A program made the translations under genes and the position numbers. A DNA stretch of 16,642 nt, taken from assembly GCA_026386995.1 (NCBI GenBank), contig JAPLMO010000472.1, positions 1 through 16,642 on the forward strand, given 5' to 3'. This document shows, one piece after another, positions 1 to 6,209 of the stretch. This DNA comes from Planctomycetota bacterium (lineage in GTDB: Bacteria > Planctomycetota > Phycisphaerae > FEN-1346). The notes beneath the pieces are model-generated. The model saw nothing but the letters and a program-made list of their open reading frames with translations. It did not search any database and had not been told where the DNA came from. How positions within the stretch are numbered: position 1 is the first letter of the stretch; every line of letters begins with the position of its first letter.

Positions 1-176
1 TCGGGCATCAGGCACCAGGCCCGGATCTGGAGGCGATGGCTTGCGGCGTACCCGGTCAGAAGGTCCAGGAACCGGCGGCGGTCCTGGTCGTCGAAGAACA
101 GGGCCTTCCCGCGCTTGGCCCGCAGGACGACATGGTGCGGCACTCCCGGAATGACCAACCTTGCTGAGCGTGGCAT
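1..176 (-). CDS. REP-associated Y1 (HUH) transposase, N-terminal part, cut by window edge
   Basis: This is the first 58 codons of a gene running off the left edge. The protein begins MPRSARLVIPGVPHHVVLR and continues through FFDDQDRRRFLDLL to IRAWCLMPD. This is the N-terminal pattern of RAYT / IS200-like Y1 transposases, in which the HUH motif normally follows directly (MPNHVHL); here the sequence stops at that point. Such proteins cut and rejoin single-stranded DNA at REP hairpins. The ATG at 174-176 is preferred because the family starts with this MPR-x-ARx(V/I)IPG peptide. There is no room for a Shine-Dalgarno site between it and the promoter at 183-211, so the mRNA is probably leaderless. 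The usual TQRGN segment reads VLRAKRGKALFF, a modest divergence. Whether the catalytic part is intact cannot be seen. Confidence 0.85.
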   Translation of the reverse strand, partial: MPRSARLVIPGVPHHVVLRAKRGKALFFDDQDRRRFLDLLTGYAASHRLQIRAWCLMP

Positions 177-182
177 GATAGG

Positions 183-211
183 AGTATACCACCTATGGGG
201 GGTCGAGTCAA
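183..211 (-). promoter_or_regulatory. Sigma70-type promoter of the left transposase gene
   Basis: On the minus strand TTGACT (206-211) is followed after exactly 17 bases by TATACT (183-188). Each hexamer has five of six consensus bases. Only six bases separate the -10 box from the ATG, so transcription would start at or next to the initiation codon. Confidence 0.6.
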
Positions 212-220
212 CCAAAATAC

Positions 221-282
221 GGGACAGCGCCAGACCGCCCGGACCGCCGGCCCGGACCGGCGAAACCGACTGGCGCTGTCCC
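221..282. repeat. REP-like hairpin next to the left transposase gene
   Basis: GGGACAGCGCCAG (221-233) and its exact complement (270-282) form a perfect 13-bp inverted repeat around a GC-rich interior that itself contains repeated CCGGACCG. Similarity continues outside the arms: CAAAATAC precedes the left arm and TGATTGTTTTG follows the right arm, giving an imperfect A/T-rich foot. A perfect inverted repeat just upstream of a RAYT gene fits a REP element served by that transposase. This reading is an inference. Confidence 0.6.
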
Positions 283-337
283 TGATTGTTTTGGGGGCGC
301 CGGAAGGGGTGTCGGGGAATCACGACCAGCCCGGTCG

Positions 338-355
338 TATATACTATAGTATATA
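338..355. repeat. Perfect 18-bp A/T palindrome
   Basis: TATATACTATAGTATATA is its own reverse complement. It carries TATACT on both strands, and TATAAT overlaps its right edge (352-357). It could be a regulator operator or a pair of divergent -10 boxes, but no -35 box at the right distance is evident on either side. Confidence 0.45.
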
Positions 356-473
356 ATCGGAGGTGGCGAAAACCCCTTCGGCGGCCTCAGGAGGTATCAA
401 GTTCCGATCAAAAGCGCGTAAGAAGTGTCAAAAACCAGTAAAAAAGCGCCTTACCCATCTTACCAAAAGACGC

Positions 474-510
474 AAAAACGGCCTTGGCGCTAGCGCCAAG
501 GGGGTTTTTG
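474..510. terminator. Probable bidirectional intrinsic terminator
   Basis: CTTGGCGCTAGCGCCAAG (483-500) is a perfect 18-bp palindrome, extended to 482-501 by a C-G pair. It is followed by GGGTTTTT on the right and preceded by AAAAACGG on the left, so a stable GC stem is flanked by a U-run in both reading directions. It could isolate the transposase side from the uvrB side. Confidence 0.5.
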
Positions 511-713
511 ACCTCGCGCGGCGTAAAAAGCGCCCGATTTTGCCCTCCGGCATATACTAAAGTGAACGCGATACATTTTGGTTCTAAAGTGAATATGGGG
601 GCTGGAAAGTGGCATAGGGGGGGCGGACGCCTTAACAGCGTAGGGTTTCGGACCCCTTATGCCCCTGACCCCGCATAAACCGGGGGCCGCCGCCCTCGCG
701 TGCGGCTTGGGCG

Positions 714-742
714 TTGTCCCTTGCCCACCGGAGTGGTAGAAT
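714..742 (+). promoter_or_regulatory. Candidate promoter of uvrB
   Basis: TTGTCC (714-719), a 17-base spacer and TAGAAT (737-742) match the sigma70 pattern at four and five of six positions. The predicted start near 749 leaves a leader of about 20 bases before the ATG at 769. No LexA-type operator was recognised. Confidence 0.45.
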
Positions 743-768
743 TCCAGACTTCTGCCGCAGGGTGCGCA

Positions 769-2742
769 ATGGCCATCGATCGTTTTGAACTGGTGTCGGA
801 ATTTGAGCCCAAGGGCGACCAGCCCAAGGCCATCGATGCCCTTGCGCGCGGCCTGGAGGCTGGCAAGCGGTTCCAGACCCTCCTGGGCGTCACCGGCAGC
901 GGCAAGACGTTCGCCATGGCCAACGTCATCCAGCGGCTTCAGGCGCCGACGCTGGTTATCAGCCACAACAAGACCCTTGCGGCCCAACTATACAGCGAGT
1001 TCAAGGAGTTCTTCCCGCACAACGCTGTGGCGTACTTCGTGTCGTACTACGATTACTATCAGCCCGAGGCGTACATCCCCGCCCGCGACATCTACATCGA
1101 GAAGGACGCCTCCATCAACGATGACATCGACCGGCTGCGCCTTCAGGCCACCAGCGCCCTGATGCACCGCCGCGACGTCATCATCGTGGCCAGCGTCTCG
1201 TGCATCTACGGCCTGGGCAACCCCGAGGACTACGAGGGGATGGTCATCAACCTGGAGGTCGGCAAGCCCGTCGAGCGCGACGATCTTCTGCGGCGGCTGG
1301 TGGACCTCCAGTACGAGCGCAACGACATTGAGTTCGGCCGGGGCAAATTCCGCGTCCGGGGCGACTGCGTCGACGTGCAGCCGGCGTACGAGGAATTCGC
1401 GATGCGGATCGAGTTCTTCGGCACCGACGTCGACCGCATCGCCCTCCTGAACCCCACGACGGGCGAAATCCTCGGCGGCGAGCGCCAGGCGTTCATCTAC
1501 CCGGCCAAGCATTTCGTCATGCCCGGGGACCGTATCGGGCAGGCGTCCCTGGCGATCGAGGAGGAACTCGTCGCGCGGCTGCGCGAACTGCGTAACGCCG
1601 GTAAACTGCTGGAGGCCCAGCGCCTGGAGGCCCGCACGAAGTACGACCTTGAGATGCTCCGCGAGGTCGGCTACTGCTCGGGCATCGAGAATTACAGCCG
1701 CCACCTGTCGGGCCGCGGGGCCGGCGAGCGGCCGTTCTGCCTGCTCGACTACTTCCCCGAGGACCACCTGCTCTTCGTGGACGAGAGCCACGTGACCGTG
1801 CCGCAGATCCGGGCGATGTACGCCGGCGACCTCAGCCGCAAGAAGACCCTGGTGGAGCACGGCTTCCGCCTGCCGTCGGCGCTGGATAACCGGCCGCTGA
1901 AGTTCGACGAGTGGCACGCGCTGGCCCGGCGGTGCGTTTTCGTCAGCGCCACGCCCGCCGACTGGGAACTCGAGCAGTCGAGCGGCGAAGTCGTTGAGAT
2001 GGTCATCCGGCCGACGGGCCTCGTGGACCCGGCTATCCGCGTCGAGCCCGCCCGCGACCAGGTCCGCCACCTCCTGACCGAGGCGAAAACGCGGGCCGCG
2101 CGCGGCGAGCGGACGCTCGTCACTACCCTGACGAAGCGCCTGGCCGAGGACCTGACGGAATTCTTCCGCCGCGAGGGCGTCAAGTGCGAGTACCTCCACA
2201 GCGAGGTCGAGGTGTTCGACCGCAGCGAAATCCTGCGGGACCTCAGGCTGGGCAAATTCGACGTCGTCGTCGGCGTAAACCTCCTCCGCGAGGGCCTCGA
2301 CCTGCCGGAAGTCAGCCTCGTGGCCATTCTCGACGCCGACCGCGAGGGGTTCCTGCGGTCCGAGACGAGCCTCCTTCAGACCATCGGCCGCTGTGCACGC
2401 CACGCCAGCGCCGAGGTCATTCTTTACGCCGACACGGTGACCGAGAGCATGGCCCGTGCGATGGATGAAACCCGTCGCCGCCGCGAAAAACAGAAGGCCT
2501 ATAACGACCTCCACGGTATTAAACCGGAGACGATCAAGAAGGCCATCCGGGCGGGCATCGAGTCGGAGGTGCGGGGCCGGCGGGCCGCACGCATCGCCGT
2601 GCGACTCTCCGAAAAGGATTACGCGAAGACCGAACTGGTCCGCGAATTGGAAACCGAAATGTTCAAGGCGGCCGAATCGCTCGAATTCGAGCGGGCCGCC
2701 GAAATCAGGGACCGTATCATGGAACTCCAGAATGCCACCTAA
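769..2742 (+). CDS. uvrB: UvrB, excision nuclease subunit B (DNA damage recognition helicase)
   Basis: UvrB verifies lesions delivered by UvrA and recruits UvrC in nucleotide excision repair. The 657-residue product has the usual family length. Visible motifs are Walker A GVTGSGKT (40-47), the beta-hairpin with [12 protein letters not shown] (93-104) that wedges between the strands, LLFVDESH (334-341) as the DEAD-like motif, FVSATP (391-396), [20 protein letters not shown] (501-520), QTIGRCAR (537-544), and a C-terminal UVR motif (about 623-655) that binds UvrC. The frame is open upstream to 700, but ATG 769 is chosen because [22 protein letters not shown] matches family N-termini; only a weak ribosome site (CAGGG, 759-763) precedes it. 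nadC follows immediately, suggesting co-transcription. All key residues appear intact. Confidence 0.97.
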   Translation: MAIDRFELVSEFEPKGDQPKAIDALARGLEAGKRFQTLLGVTGSGKTFAMANVIQRLQAPTLVISHNKTLAAQLYSEFKEFFPHNAVAYFVSYYDYYQPEAYIPARDIYIEKDASINDDIDRLRLQATSALMHRRDVIIVASVSCIYGLGNPEDYEGMVINLEVGKPVERDDLLRRLVDLQYERNDIEFGRGKFRVRGDCVDVQPAYEEFAMRIEFFGTDVDRIALLNPTTGEILGGERQAFIYPAKHFVMPGDRIGQASLAIEEELVARLRELRNAGKLLEAQRLEARTKYDLEMLREVGYCSGIENYSRHLSGRGAGERPFCLLDYFPEDHLLFVDESHVTVPQIRAMYAGDLSRKKTLVEHGFRLPSALDNRPLKFDEWHALARRCVFVSATPADWELEQSSGEVVEMVIRPTGLVDPAIRVEPARDQVRHLLTEAKTRAARGERTLVTTLTKRLAEDLTEFFRREGVKCEYLHSEVEVFDRSEILRDLRLGKFDVVVGVNLLREGLDLPEVSLVAILDADREGFLRSETSLLQTIGRCARHASAEVILYADTVTESMARAMDETRRRREKQKAYNDLHGIKPETIKKAIRAGIESEVRGRRAARIAVRLSEKDYAKTELVRELETEMFKAAESLEFERAAEIRDRIMELQNAT

Positions 2743-2764
2743 ACGCCCCGCCGCGACCATACCG

Positions 2765-3652
2765 ATGGAACGCCTTCGCATCCGCGCCCTCGACAGCCTC
2801 CAGCCCCTGCTGACGCTGGCACTCGACGAGGACATCGGGCCGGGCGACCTGACGAGCAACGTCCTCATCGACACCGAGGCGGCCGCGTACGGCGAACTCC
2901 TGGCCAAGGCCGACGGCGTGGTCGCGGGCCTGCTATTCGTGCCGAGCATCCTCCAGCGCGTCGACGGGCGGCTCCAGTTCAAGCACGAGGTCGAGGACGG
3001 CGCGCCGATCGCGCGCGGCAAGGTGATGGGCCGCATCGACGGGCCGGTGCGCCCGCTGCTGACGGTCGAGCGGACGGTCCTGAACTTCCTCCAGGTCCTC
3101 TCGGGCGTGGCCACGCTTACGAGCCAGTTCGTGGCGGCGGTGGCCGGCACGAACGCCGTCATCCTTGACACGCGCAAGACCACCCCCGGCTGGAGATATC
3201 TGGAAAAGTACGCCGTCCGCATGGGCGGCGGCATAAACCACCGCACGGGCCTGCACGACGGCGTCCTCATCAAGGACAATCACCTGGCCGTCCGCGCCCC
3301 GAACCACATGGGCGAGACTATCGCCGGCCTGGTGCGCGAGGCCCGCGGCCGCATCTCCGGAGAAATCCCCATCCAGGTCGAGGTCGAGCGGGTCGATTAT
3401 CTCCAGGAGGTTCTGCGCTCCAAGCCCGACGTGGTCCTGCTGGACAACATGGAGGCGGCGATGATCCGCGAGGCGGTCCAGATGCGCGACCGCCTGTTCG
3501 GCGACGGCGGGCCGGCGCTTGAGGCCTCGGGCGGCATAACGCTCGAAAACGTCCGCCAGGTCGCCGAGACCGGCGTCGACCGCATCAGCGTCGGGGCGCT
3601 GACGCACAGCGCCCCGGTGCTGGACATCTCGCTGGAAGTGACACGCGCGTAG
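2765..3652 (+). CDS. nadC: Nicotinate-nucleotide pyrophosphorylase (quinolinate phosphoribosyltransferase)
   Basis: NadC converts quinolinate and PRPP to nicotinate mononucleotide, the branch-point step of de novo NAD synthesis in the cytosol. The 295-residue product has the normal length. It contains EDIGPGDLTS (22-31), ERTVLNFLQVLSGVAT (102-117), DTRKTTPGWRYLEKYAVRMG (135-154), HRTGLHDGVLIKDNH (159-173), VEVE (205-208), LLDN (225-228), EASGGI (253-258) and DRISVGALTHSAP (272-284). These cover the substrate- and phosphate-binding loops. ATG 2765 is preferred on length. An upstream ATG at 2732, overlapping the uvrB stop, would add 11 residues not typical of the family but would give translational coupling; neither has a strong ribosome site. 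No nadA or nadB is nearby. The stop at 3652 is followed directly by hairpin repeats. Confidence 0.96.
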   Translation: MERLRIRALDSLQPLLTLALDEDIGPGDLTSNVLIDTEAAAYGELLAKADGVVAGLLFVPSILQRVDGRLQFKHEVEDGAPIARGKVMGRIDGPVRPLLTVERTVLNFLQVLSGVATLTSQFVAAVAGTNAVILDTRKTTPGWRYLEKYAVRMGGGINHRTGLHDGVLIKDNHLAVRAPNHMGETIAGLVREARGRISGEIPIQVEVERVDYLQEVLRSKPDVVLLDNMEAAMIREAVQMRDRLFGDGGPALEASGGITLENVRQVAETGVDRISVGALTHSAPVLDISLEVTRA

Positions 3653-3657
3653 ATGTG

Positions 3658-3751
3658 GTTTGTTGTTTCATGATTAGCCCCCCACGGTAGTGGGGGGGGC
3701 GATGGGCTGTAGTTTGTTGTTTCATGACTAGCCCCCCACGGTAGTGGGGGG
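3658..3751. repeat. Two tandem copies of a 40-bp hairpin repeat
   Basis: Positions 3658-3697 and 3712-3751 are identical over 40 bases except for one T/C difference. Each begins GTTTGTTGTTTCATGA and ends in a hairpin with an 8-bp stem, CCCCCCAC / GTGGGGGG, around GGTA. They stand between nadC and a RAYT gene, as REP elements often do. The hairpins have no U-run, so a terminator role for nadC is possible but weakly supported. Confidence 0.75.
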
Positions 3752-3775
3752 TGATGTGCGATTGGGGGGACTCCC

Positions 3776-4237
3776 TTGGGCGAACCCTTGGCCTACTTCC
3801 TCACTTGGACGTGCTATGGCACCTGGTTGCCGGGTGACGAGCGGGGGTGGGTCGATAAACACGACGCCGGCCCCAATGCCCCGTACAAGCCGCCGGACCC
3901 CCTGCGGCGGGCCTGTGCCGCGGCCCGTATGGACGAACCGCCCGTCATCTTCTCGCTCCAGAAGCGAATGCTCGTCGACACGGCCATCCGGGAGACTTGC
4001 ACCTACCGCGGCTGGTTCATCCATCGGCTGAGCGTGCGGTCGAACCACGTCCACGTGGTTGTGACTGCGCCGCACACCACGCCCGAATCGGCCATGCAGG
4101 CTCTCAAGGCCAACGCCACTCAGGCCCTGAACGGCCTCGGCCGGCGCAAACATTGGTGGACGGAGGGCGGTAGCAAACGGTATCTTAATGACCCGCGATC
4201 GCTTCGAGGTGCCGTCGAGTACGTGGCGAATCAGTGA
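3776..4237 (+). CDS. REP-associated Y1 (HUH) transposase, second subfamily
   Basis: A 153-residue single-strand transposase of the Y1/RAYT superfamily, distinct from the protein at the left edge. It begins LAYFLTWTCYGTWLPG (5-20), a hallmark of this subfamily. It has the metal-binding HUH motif as NHVHVVV (90-96, H91 and H93) and ends EYVANQ, supplying the nucleophilic tyrosine Y149 and the helper Q153 in the Y-x-x-x-Q arrangement. The catalytic set is therefore complete. The stop falls immediately after Q153, whereas relatives usually run further, so the C-terminus may be shortened. TTG 3776 is chosen as start: it sits 6 bases after a GGGGGGA ribosome site (3764-3770) and gives the family N-terminus. 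Hairpin repeats lie just upstream (3658-3751) and a repeat cluster downstream (4458-4573), the natural substrates of such an enzyme. Confidence 0.85.
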   Translation: MGEPLAYFLTWTCYGTWLPGDERGWVDKHDAGPNAPYKPPDPLRRACAAARMDEPPVIFSLQKRMLVDTAIRETCTYRGWFIHRLSVRSNHVHVVVTAPHTTPESAMQALKANATQALNGLGRRKHWWTEGGSKRYLNDPRSLRGAVEYVANQ

Positions 4238-4819
4238 CCATAGCCACATGGTCGTGCAGAGGAACGAACCCCTCTGCCCGCCGACGCCGCATCAGCCAAG
4301 GGATTTGAGGTTCTTGCGGAAGATAACGGTTGTGGGATGCTCGTCGCCCAGCCGCTCTCGGCGTCGCACAACCCGTGGGAGCGTTCGTCTTTCAATACAT
4401 CCGCCCCGACGGGGCGGGGGAATCGCCGGGATGCCTGCGTATCAACAGCGTAGGGGCAAAGGGGGCTGTACCCTTTTCGCGCTTTTGCGAAAAGGGGACT
4501 ATCCCCTTTGCCTTGCCGGAAAAGGGGACAGCCCCCGTTTCCATACAGCCGGAAACGGGTGCAGCCCCCTTTTCCTCGCTCCGAAAATCTCCTTCGCCCC
4601 GCCGGGGCGAAAAACGGAAAAAGGGTCCTGAACGCTTTTCCCTCATCCGCTTTCCACGGGTTCCGCGTCGGGCCGCTTTGCGGCCGCGCCGCTCCACCCG
4701 CGGCTACAATCCGCCGCCCCGTTGGGGCTGAAATGCCGATACGTCGCAGGGGCCTGGAAACGCCCCGGCCTCCAAGTGCGGCCGGACGAGACGGACGGGC
4801 TCCTTGCCGCGTCAAGAGT
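4238..4819. other. Repeat-rich non-coding spacer
   Basis: No credible gene is seen; the long frames here on both strands only read through repeats (they show KGDSPLF-like repeats in several frames at once). The spacer has three short hairpins built on CCCC-NNN-GGGG: CCGCCCC/GGGGCGG (4401-4417), TTCGCCCC/GGGGCGAA (4593-4611) and GCCCC/GGGGC (4716-4728). It also contains the four-unit cluster listed separately. It looks like accumulated repeat debris next to the transposase gene. Confidence 0.6.
4458..4573. repeat. Cluster of four 20-21 bp REP-like units with stem-loops
   Basis: Four units share the pattern (GCG/CCG)GAAAAGGGGACAGCCCCC: 4461-4480 on the minus strand, then 4487-4506, 4516-4536 and 4549-4569 on the plus strand. 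They pair into hairpins: CCCTTTTCGC/GCGAAAAGGG (4471-4480 with 4487-4496), AAAGGGGA/TCCCCTTT (4491-4498 with 4502-4509) and CCCGTTTCC/GGAAACGGG (4534-4542 with 4551-4559). An outer near-perfect inverted repeat joins 4458-4473 and 4557-4573. The head-to-head first pair and head-to-tail others recall BIME arrays. Confidence 0.75.
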
Positions 4820-4843
4820 TAAGTATTGTCCCCGGAACTACCC
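4820..4843. repeat. Left 24-bp inverted repeat of the RelA/SpoT cassette
   Basis: Starts TAAGTATTGTCCCCGGAAC. It matches the reverse complement of 5955-5978 at 22 of 24 positions. The last codons and stop of the 82-residue gene lie inside it. Confidence 0.7.
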
Positions 4844-5086
4844 GATAGGACCGCTACTGGAGTTCAAAATCTGTCGGAGGTCTTTGAAGTATCGCTGGTG
4901 CGTCCGGCGTAACGCATCTTCGCTTTCCGCCTCCAGTAGGACCACTTCGTGGCCTACCCCTTTATGGTTGAGATCCAACTCGATACCGAGACGCAAGTCC
5001 TCGGCCTCCCGCCGTTGCGAGTCGGCGAAGTCGCGAAAGGTAACGATTCGGCCTTCACTCCGGTTGTACTCGATTAAGAAAATCAT
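4838..5086 (-). CDS. Small protein coupled to the RelA/SpoT-domain gene, function unknown
   Basis: An 82-residue protein beginning MIFLIEYNRSEGRIVTFRDF. It appears soluble, with no signal peptide or membrane segment. A beta-strand-like start (IFLIEY, RIVTF) is followed by a charged helix (about 22-40), another strand-like HEVVLLEA (46-53) and a second helix (54-73). The ATG (5084-5086) overlaps the stop of the RelA/SpoT gene in an ATGA (5083-5086), and a GGGGAAG ribosome site precedes it, so the two are translationally coupled and transcribed leftward together. The stop codon TAG lies within the left inverted repeat. I do not know its function. Pairing with a nucleotide pyrophosphokinase-like protein makes an antitoxin or regulator of that enzyme a reasonable guess, but nothing in the sequence proves it. 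Base composition is lower in GC than in the housekeeping genes. Confidence 0.75.
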   Translation of the reverse strand: MIFLIEYNRSEGRIVTFRDFADSQRREAEDLRLGIELDLNHKGVGHEVVLLEAESEDALRRTHQRYFKDLRQILNSSSGPIG

Positions 5087-5925
5087 TGCTTCTTCCCCTT
5101 TAGTTTATCTAGCCCAGAGATCGCCTTGGCCAAAAGGTCGGCGTTCACATTCCACAGGCGTACCAACTTTCCTCGCATTTCTTGTTCACGCTGTTTGAGG
5201 CGTACTATATTGCGTGTCGAGTCTTCCAGATTTCCTCGTATTTCTTGTGCCTCGTTGCGGGGTGGGTGCAGTTCAAGAAATTCAACGGCGGCTTTCTTGA
5301 ACTCCTCGTGAGCCGCCACTGCCACCTCTGTGGACGCCACCGCTTCGAAAAACTTTGTCTCGAACTTCTCGTAAGACGCCACCGCTTCGGAACTGCTTGT
5401 GAGGAATCTTCGCCACCAGTCGGGGCCGCCGCCGTACTTAATCGTTGGATCGAGAACGTCGGAGGATTTCTCCGAAAGCTCCGCCCATCTGTGCTGCAAC
5501 GAAGTCCGAGCCTGGATCTCGACCGGCTTCCCGGAGATCATGGCGATGATGTGTACCGCTCGGTAGCCGTAACTTGGATTGTCGCGGCGGTCTATTACGG
5601 ACGCTCCGAGGAAGTCGGTTTTTAAGGACGCAACGAATTGCTCTTGTCGCACAATATTCGCTACGACGACTCTGCATCCCGCGATATCCTGCATTTGGCT
5701 CAGTCGGATGCTCTCGCGGCGGAGTTTTTCCACTATCGAGAATGTGGACTTGGCCAGCCTTCCCGTCGGGAACTCGCCGCGCTGACGAATCGTTCGGACC
5801 ACCGACTCGTACGCCTCGCCAAACGACCGCCGGTACTCTTCGAGCAATCGAAGATCGCTCTCGGTGTGGGGACCTCCCTTTAGTCGGTCACCGAGCCGGT
5901 CGATTTGCGTCTTGCTAAAGTTCAC
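5083..5925 (-). CDS. RelA/SpoT-domain protein (small alarmone-synthetase-like)
   Basis: A 280-residue protein with one RelA/SpoT nucleotidyltransferase domain and no HD hydrolase, TGS or ACT domain. Conserved positions are visible in order: GRLAKSTFSIVEKLRRE (55-71, the basic ATP/pyrophosphate-binding segment), QDIAGCRVVV (79-88), SYGYRAVHII (118-127, G-loop tyrosine Y121 and H125) and VEIQARTSLQHRWAELSEK (135-153, with the E-x-Q pair). Family members transfer pyrophosphate from ATP to GTP/GDP, or in toxic forms to adenine nucleotides or tRNA; which applies here cannot be decided. Residues 180-260 are charged and probably coiled-coil. The start is GTG 5925, chosen for the MNFSKTQIDRLGDRLK N-terminus; no strong ribosome site precedes it. 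The gene has noticeably lower GC than the rest of the window and sits between 24-bp inverted repeats, suggesting acquisition by transfer. Confidence 0.87.
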   Translation of the reverse strand: MNFSKTQIDRLGDRLKGGPHTESDLRLLEEYRRSFGEAYESVVRTIRQRGEFPTGRLAKSTFSIVEKLRRESIRLSQMQDIAGCRVVVANIVRQEQFVASLKTDFLGASVIDRRDNPSYGYRAVHIIAMISGKPVEIQARTSLQHRWAELSEKSSDVLDPTIKYGGGPDWWRRFLTSSSEAVASYEKFETKFFEAVASTEVAVAAHEEFKKAAVEFLELHPPRNEAQEIRGNLEDSTRNIVRLKQREQEMRGKLVRLWNVNADLLAKAISGLDKLKGKKQ

Positions 5926-5954
5926 TTAGAGTGCGTCCCCAAAGGGAGTTCCGG

Positions 5955-5978
5955 GGGGAGTTCAGGGGACAATACTTA
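5955..5978. repeat. Right 24-bp inverted repeat of the RelA/SpoT cassette
   Basis: Reads GGGGGAGTTCAGGGGACAAT onward to ACTTA and is the inverted partner of 4820-4843 (22 of 24). A partial duplicate of its inner part, GGGAGTTCCGG (5944-5954), lies just inside. No matching target-site duplication was seen outside the two repeats. Confidence 0.7.
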
Positions 5979-6044
5979 TCTCCGCTTGCGTTTGCGGTCG
6001 GCCGGTCCACGGCTGAGGACATGGGTGTAAATGATCGTTGTCTT
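5976..6044 (-). pseudogene. Tyrosine recombinase (integron-type integrase) C-terminal remnant
   Basis: On the minus strand this stretch reads KTTIIYTHVLSRGPADRKRK and ends at a TAA (5976-5978). TT-x-IYTHVL-x-RG is the nucleophile motif near the C-terminus of integron-type and related tyrosine recombinases, the Y (6027-6029) being the catalytic residue. Upstream the expected LLGH-D segment is missing, and an in-frame TGA lies about 17 codons before the lysine, so only a fragment survives. Its stop codon is the TAA at the outer end of the right inverted repeat of the RelA/SpoT cassette. The match is short, so this is a motif-based call. Confidence 0.5.
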
Positions 6045-6209
6045 CACGCTGCTGGCGCAATGGAGGCGTCCCCGACTCAACACGACTCACCCGCTTGAAA
6101 TTCGGCCCTGCATCTTACCCGGAAGCATACACGGCGACTTCGACCTTTGCCAATACATTCCGGCGGGGCCGCACTGCGTGGGTGTGGCCTCGGATTCTGG
6201 CAGGCGGTT
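6045..6209. other. Non-coding spacer, no feature recognised
   Basis: Between the recombinase remnant and the large palindrome I see no gene, promoter or repeat that can be supported. It may contain further decayed recombinase sequence, since GTGTTGAGTCGGGGACG on the minus strand (about 6069-6085) resembles a degenerate copy of the segment encoding VLSRGP. Confidence 0.3.

Larger units (their letters stand above)
283..713. other. Gene-poor spacer between the left transposase and uvrB
   Basis: No convincing gene is seen. A 65-codon frame from GTG 363 runs through both an unusual A-rich stretch and the palindrome at 482-501 and has no family resemblance, so it is left out. The spacer holds a palindrome (338-355), a terminator-like palindrome (482-510) and two copies of CTAAAGTGAA (557-566 and 584-593). 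GC content of 360-600 is visibly lower than in the flanking genes, suggesting an old insertion or gene remnant. Confidence 0.5.

Noticed and set aside
363..560. 65-codon frame from GTG with many lysines and arginines
   Set aside because: It reads through the terminator-like palindrome at 482-501, has a ribosome-like AGG placed too close to the GTG, and shows no family resemblance.
988..3279. Very long minus-strand open frame (763 codons)
   Set aside because: It is a shadow of uvrB and nadC caused by high GC at third positions; uvrB and nadC motifs are unambiguous on the plus strand.
3678..3697. Intrinsic terminator of nadC
   Set aside because: The hairpin is stable but no U-run follows, and the unit is duplicated as part of a longer repeat, which fits a REP element better.
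4104..4126. Loss of the RAYT catalytic tyrosine, because the segment LKANATQAL has N where relatives often have Y
   Set aside because: The nucleophile of Y1 enzymes lies in the C-terminal Y-x-x-x-Q helix, which is present as YVANQ at 149-153.
4458..4573. CRISPR array
   Set aside because: Units are only about 20 bp, one is inverted, spacers are 6-13 bp and no cas gene is nearby.
4231..4815. Minus-strand frame of 194 codons, and plus-strand frames at 4188-4631 and 4330-4731
   Set aside because: Their apparent peptide repeats (KGDSPLF-like) appear in several frames at once and come from the DNA repeat cluster, not from a protein.
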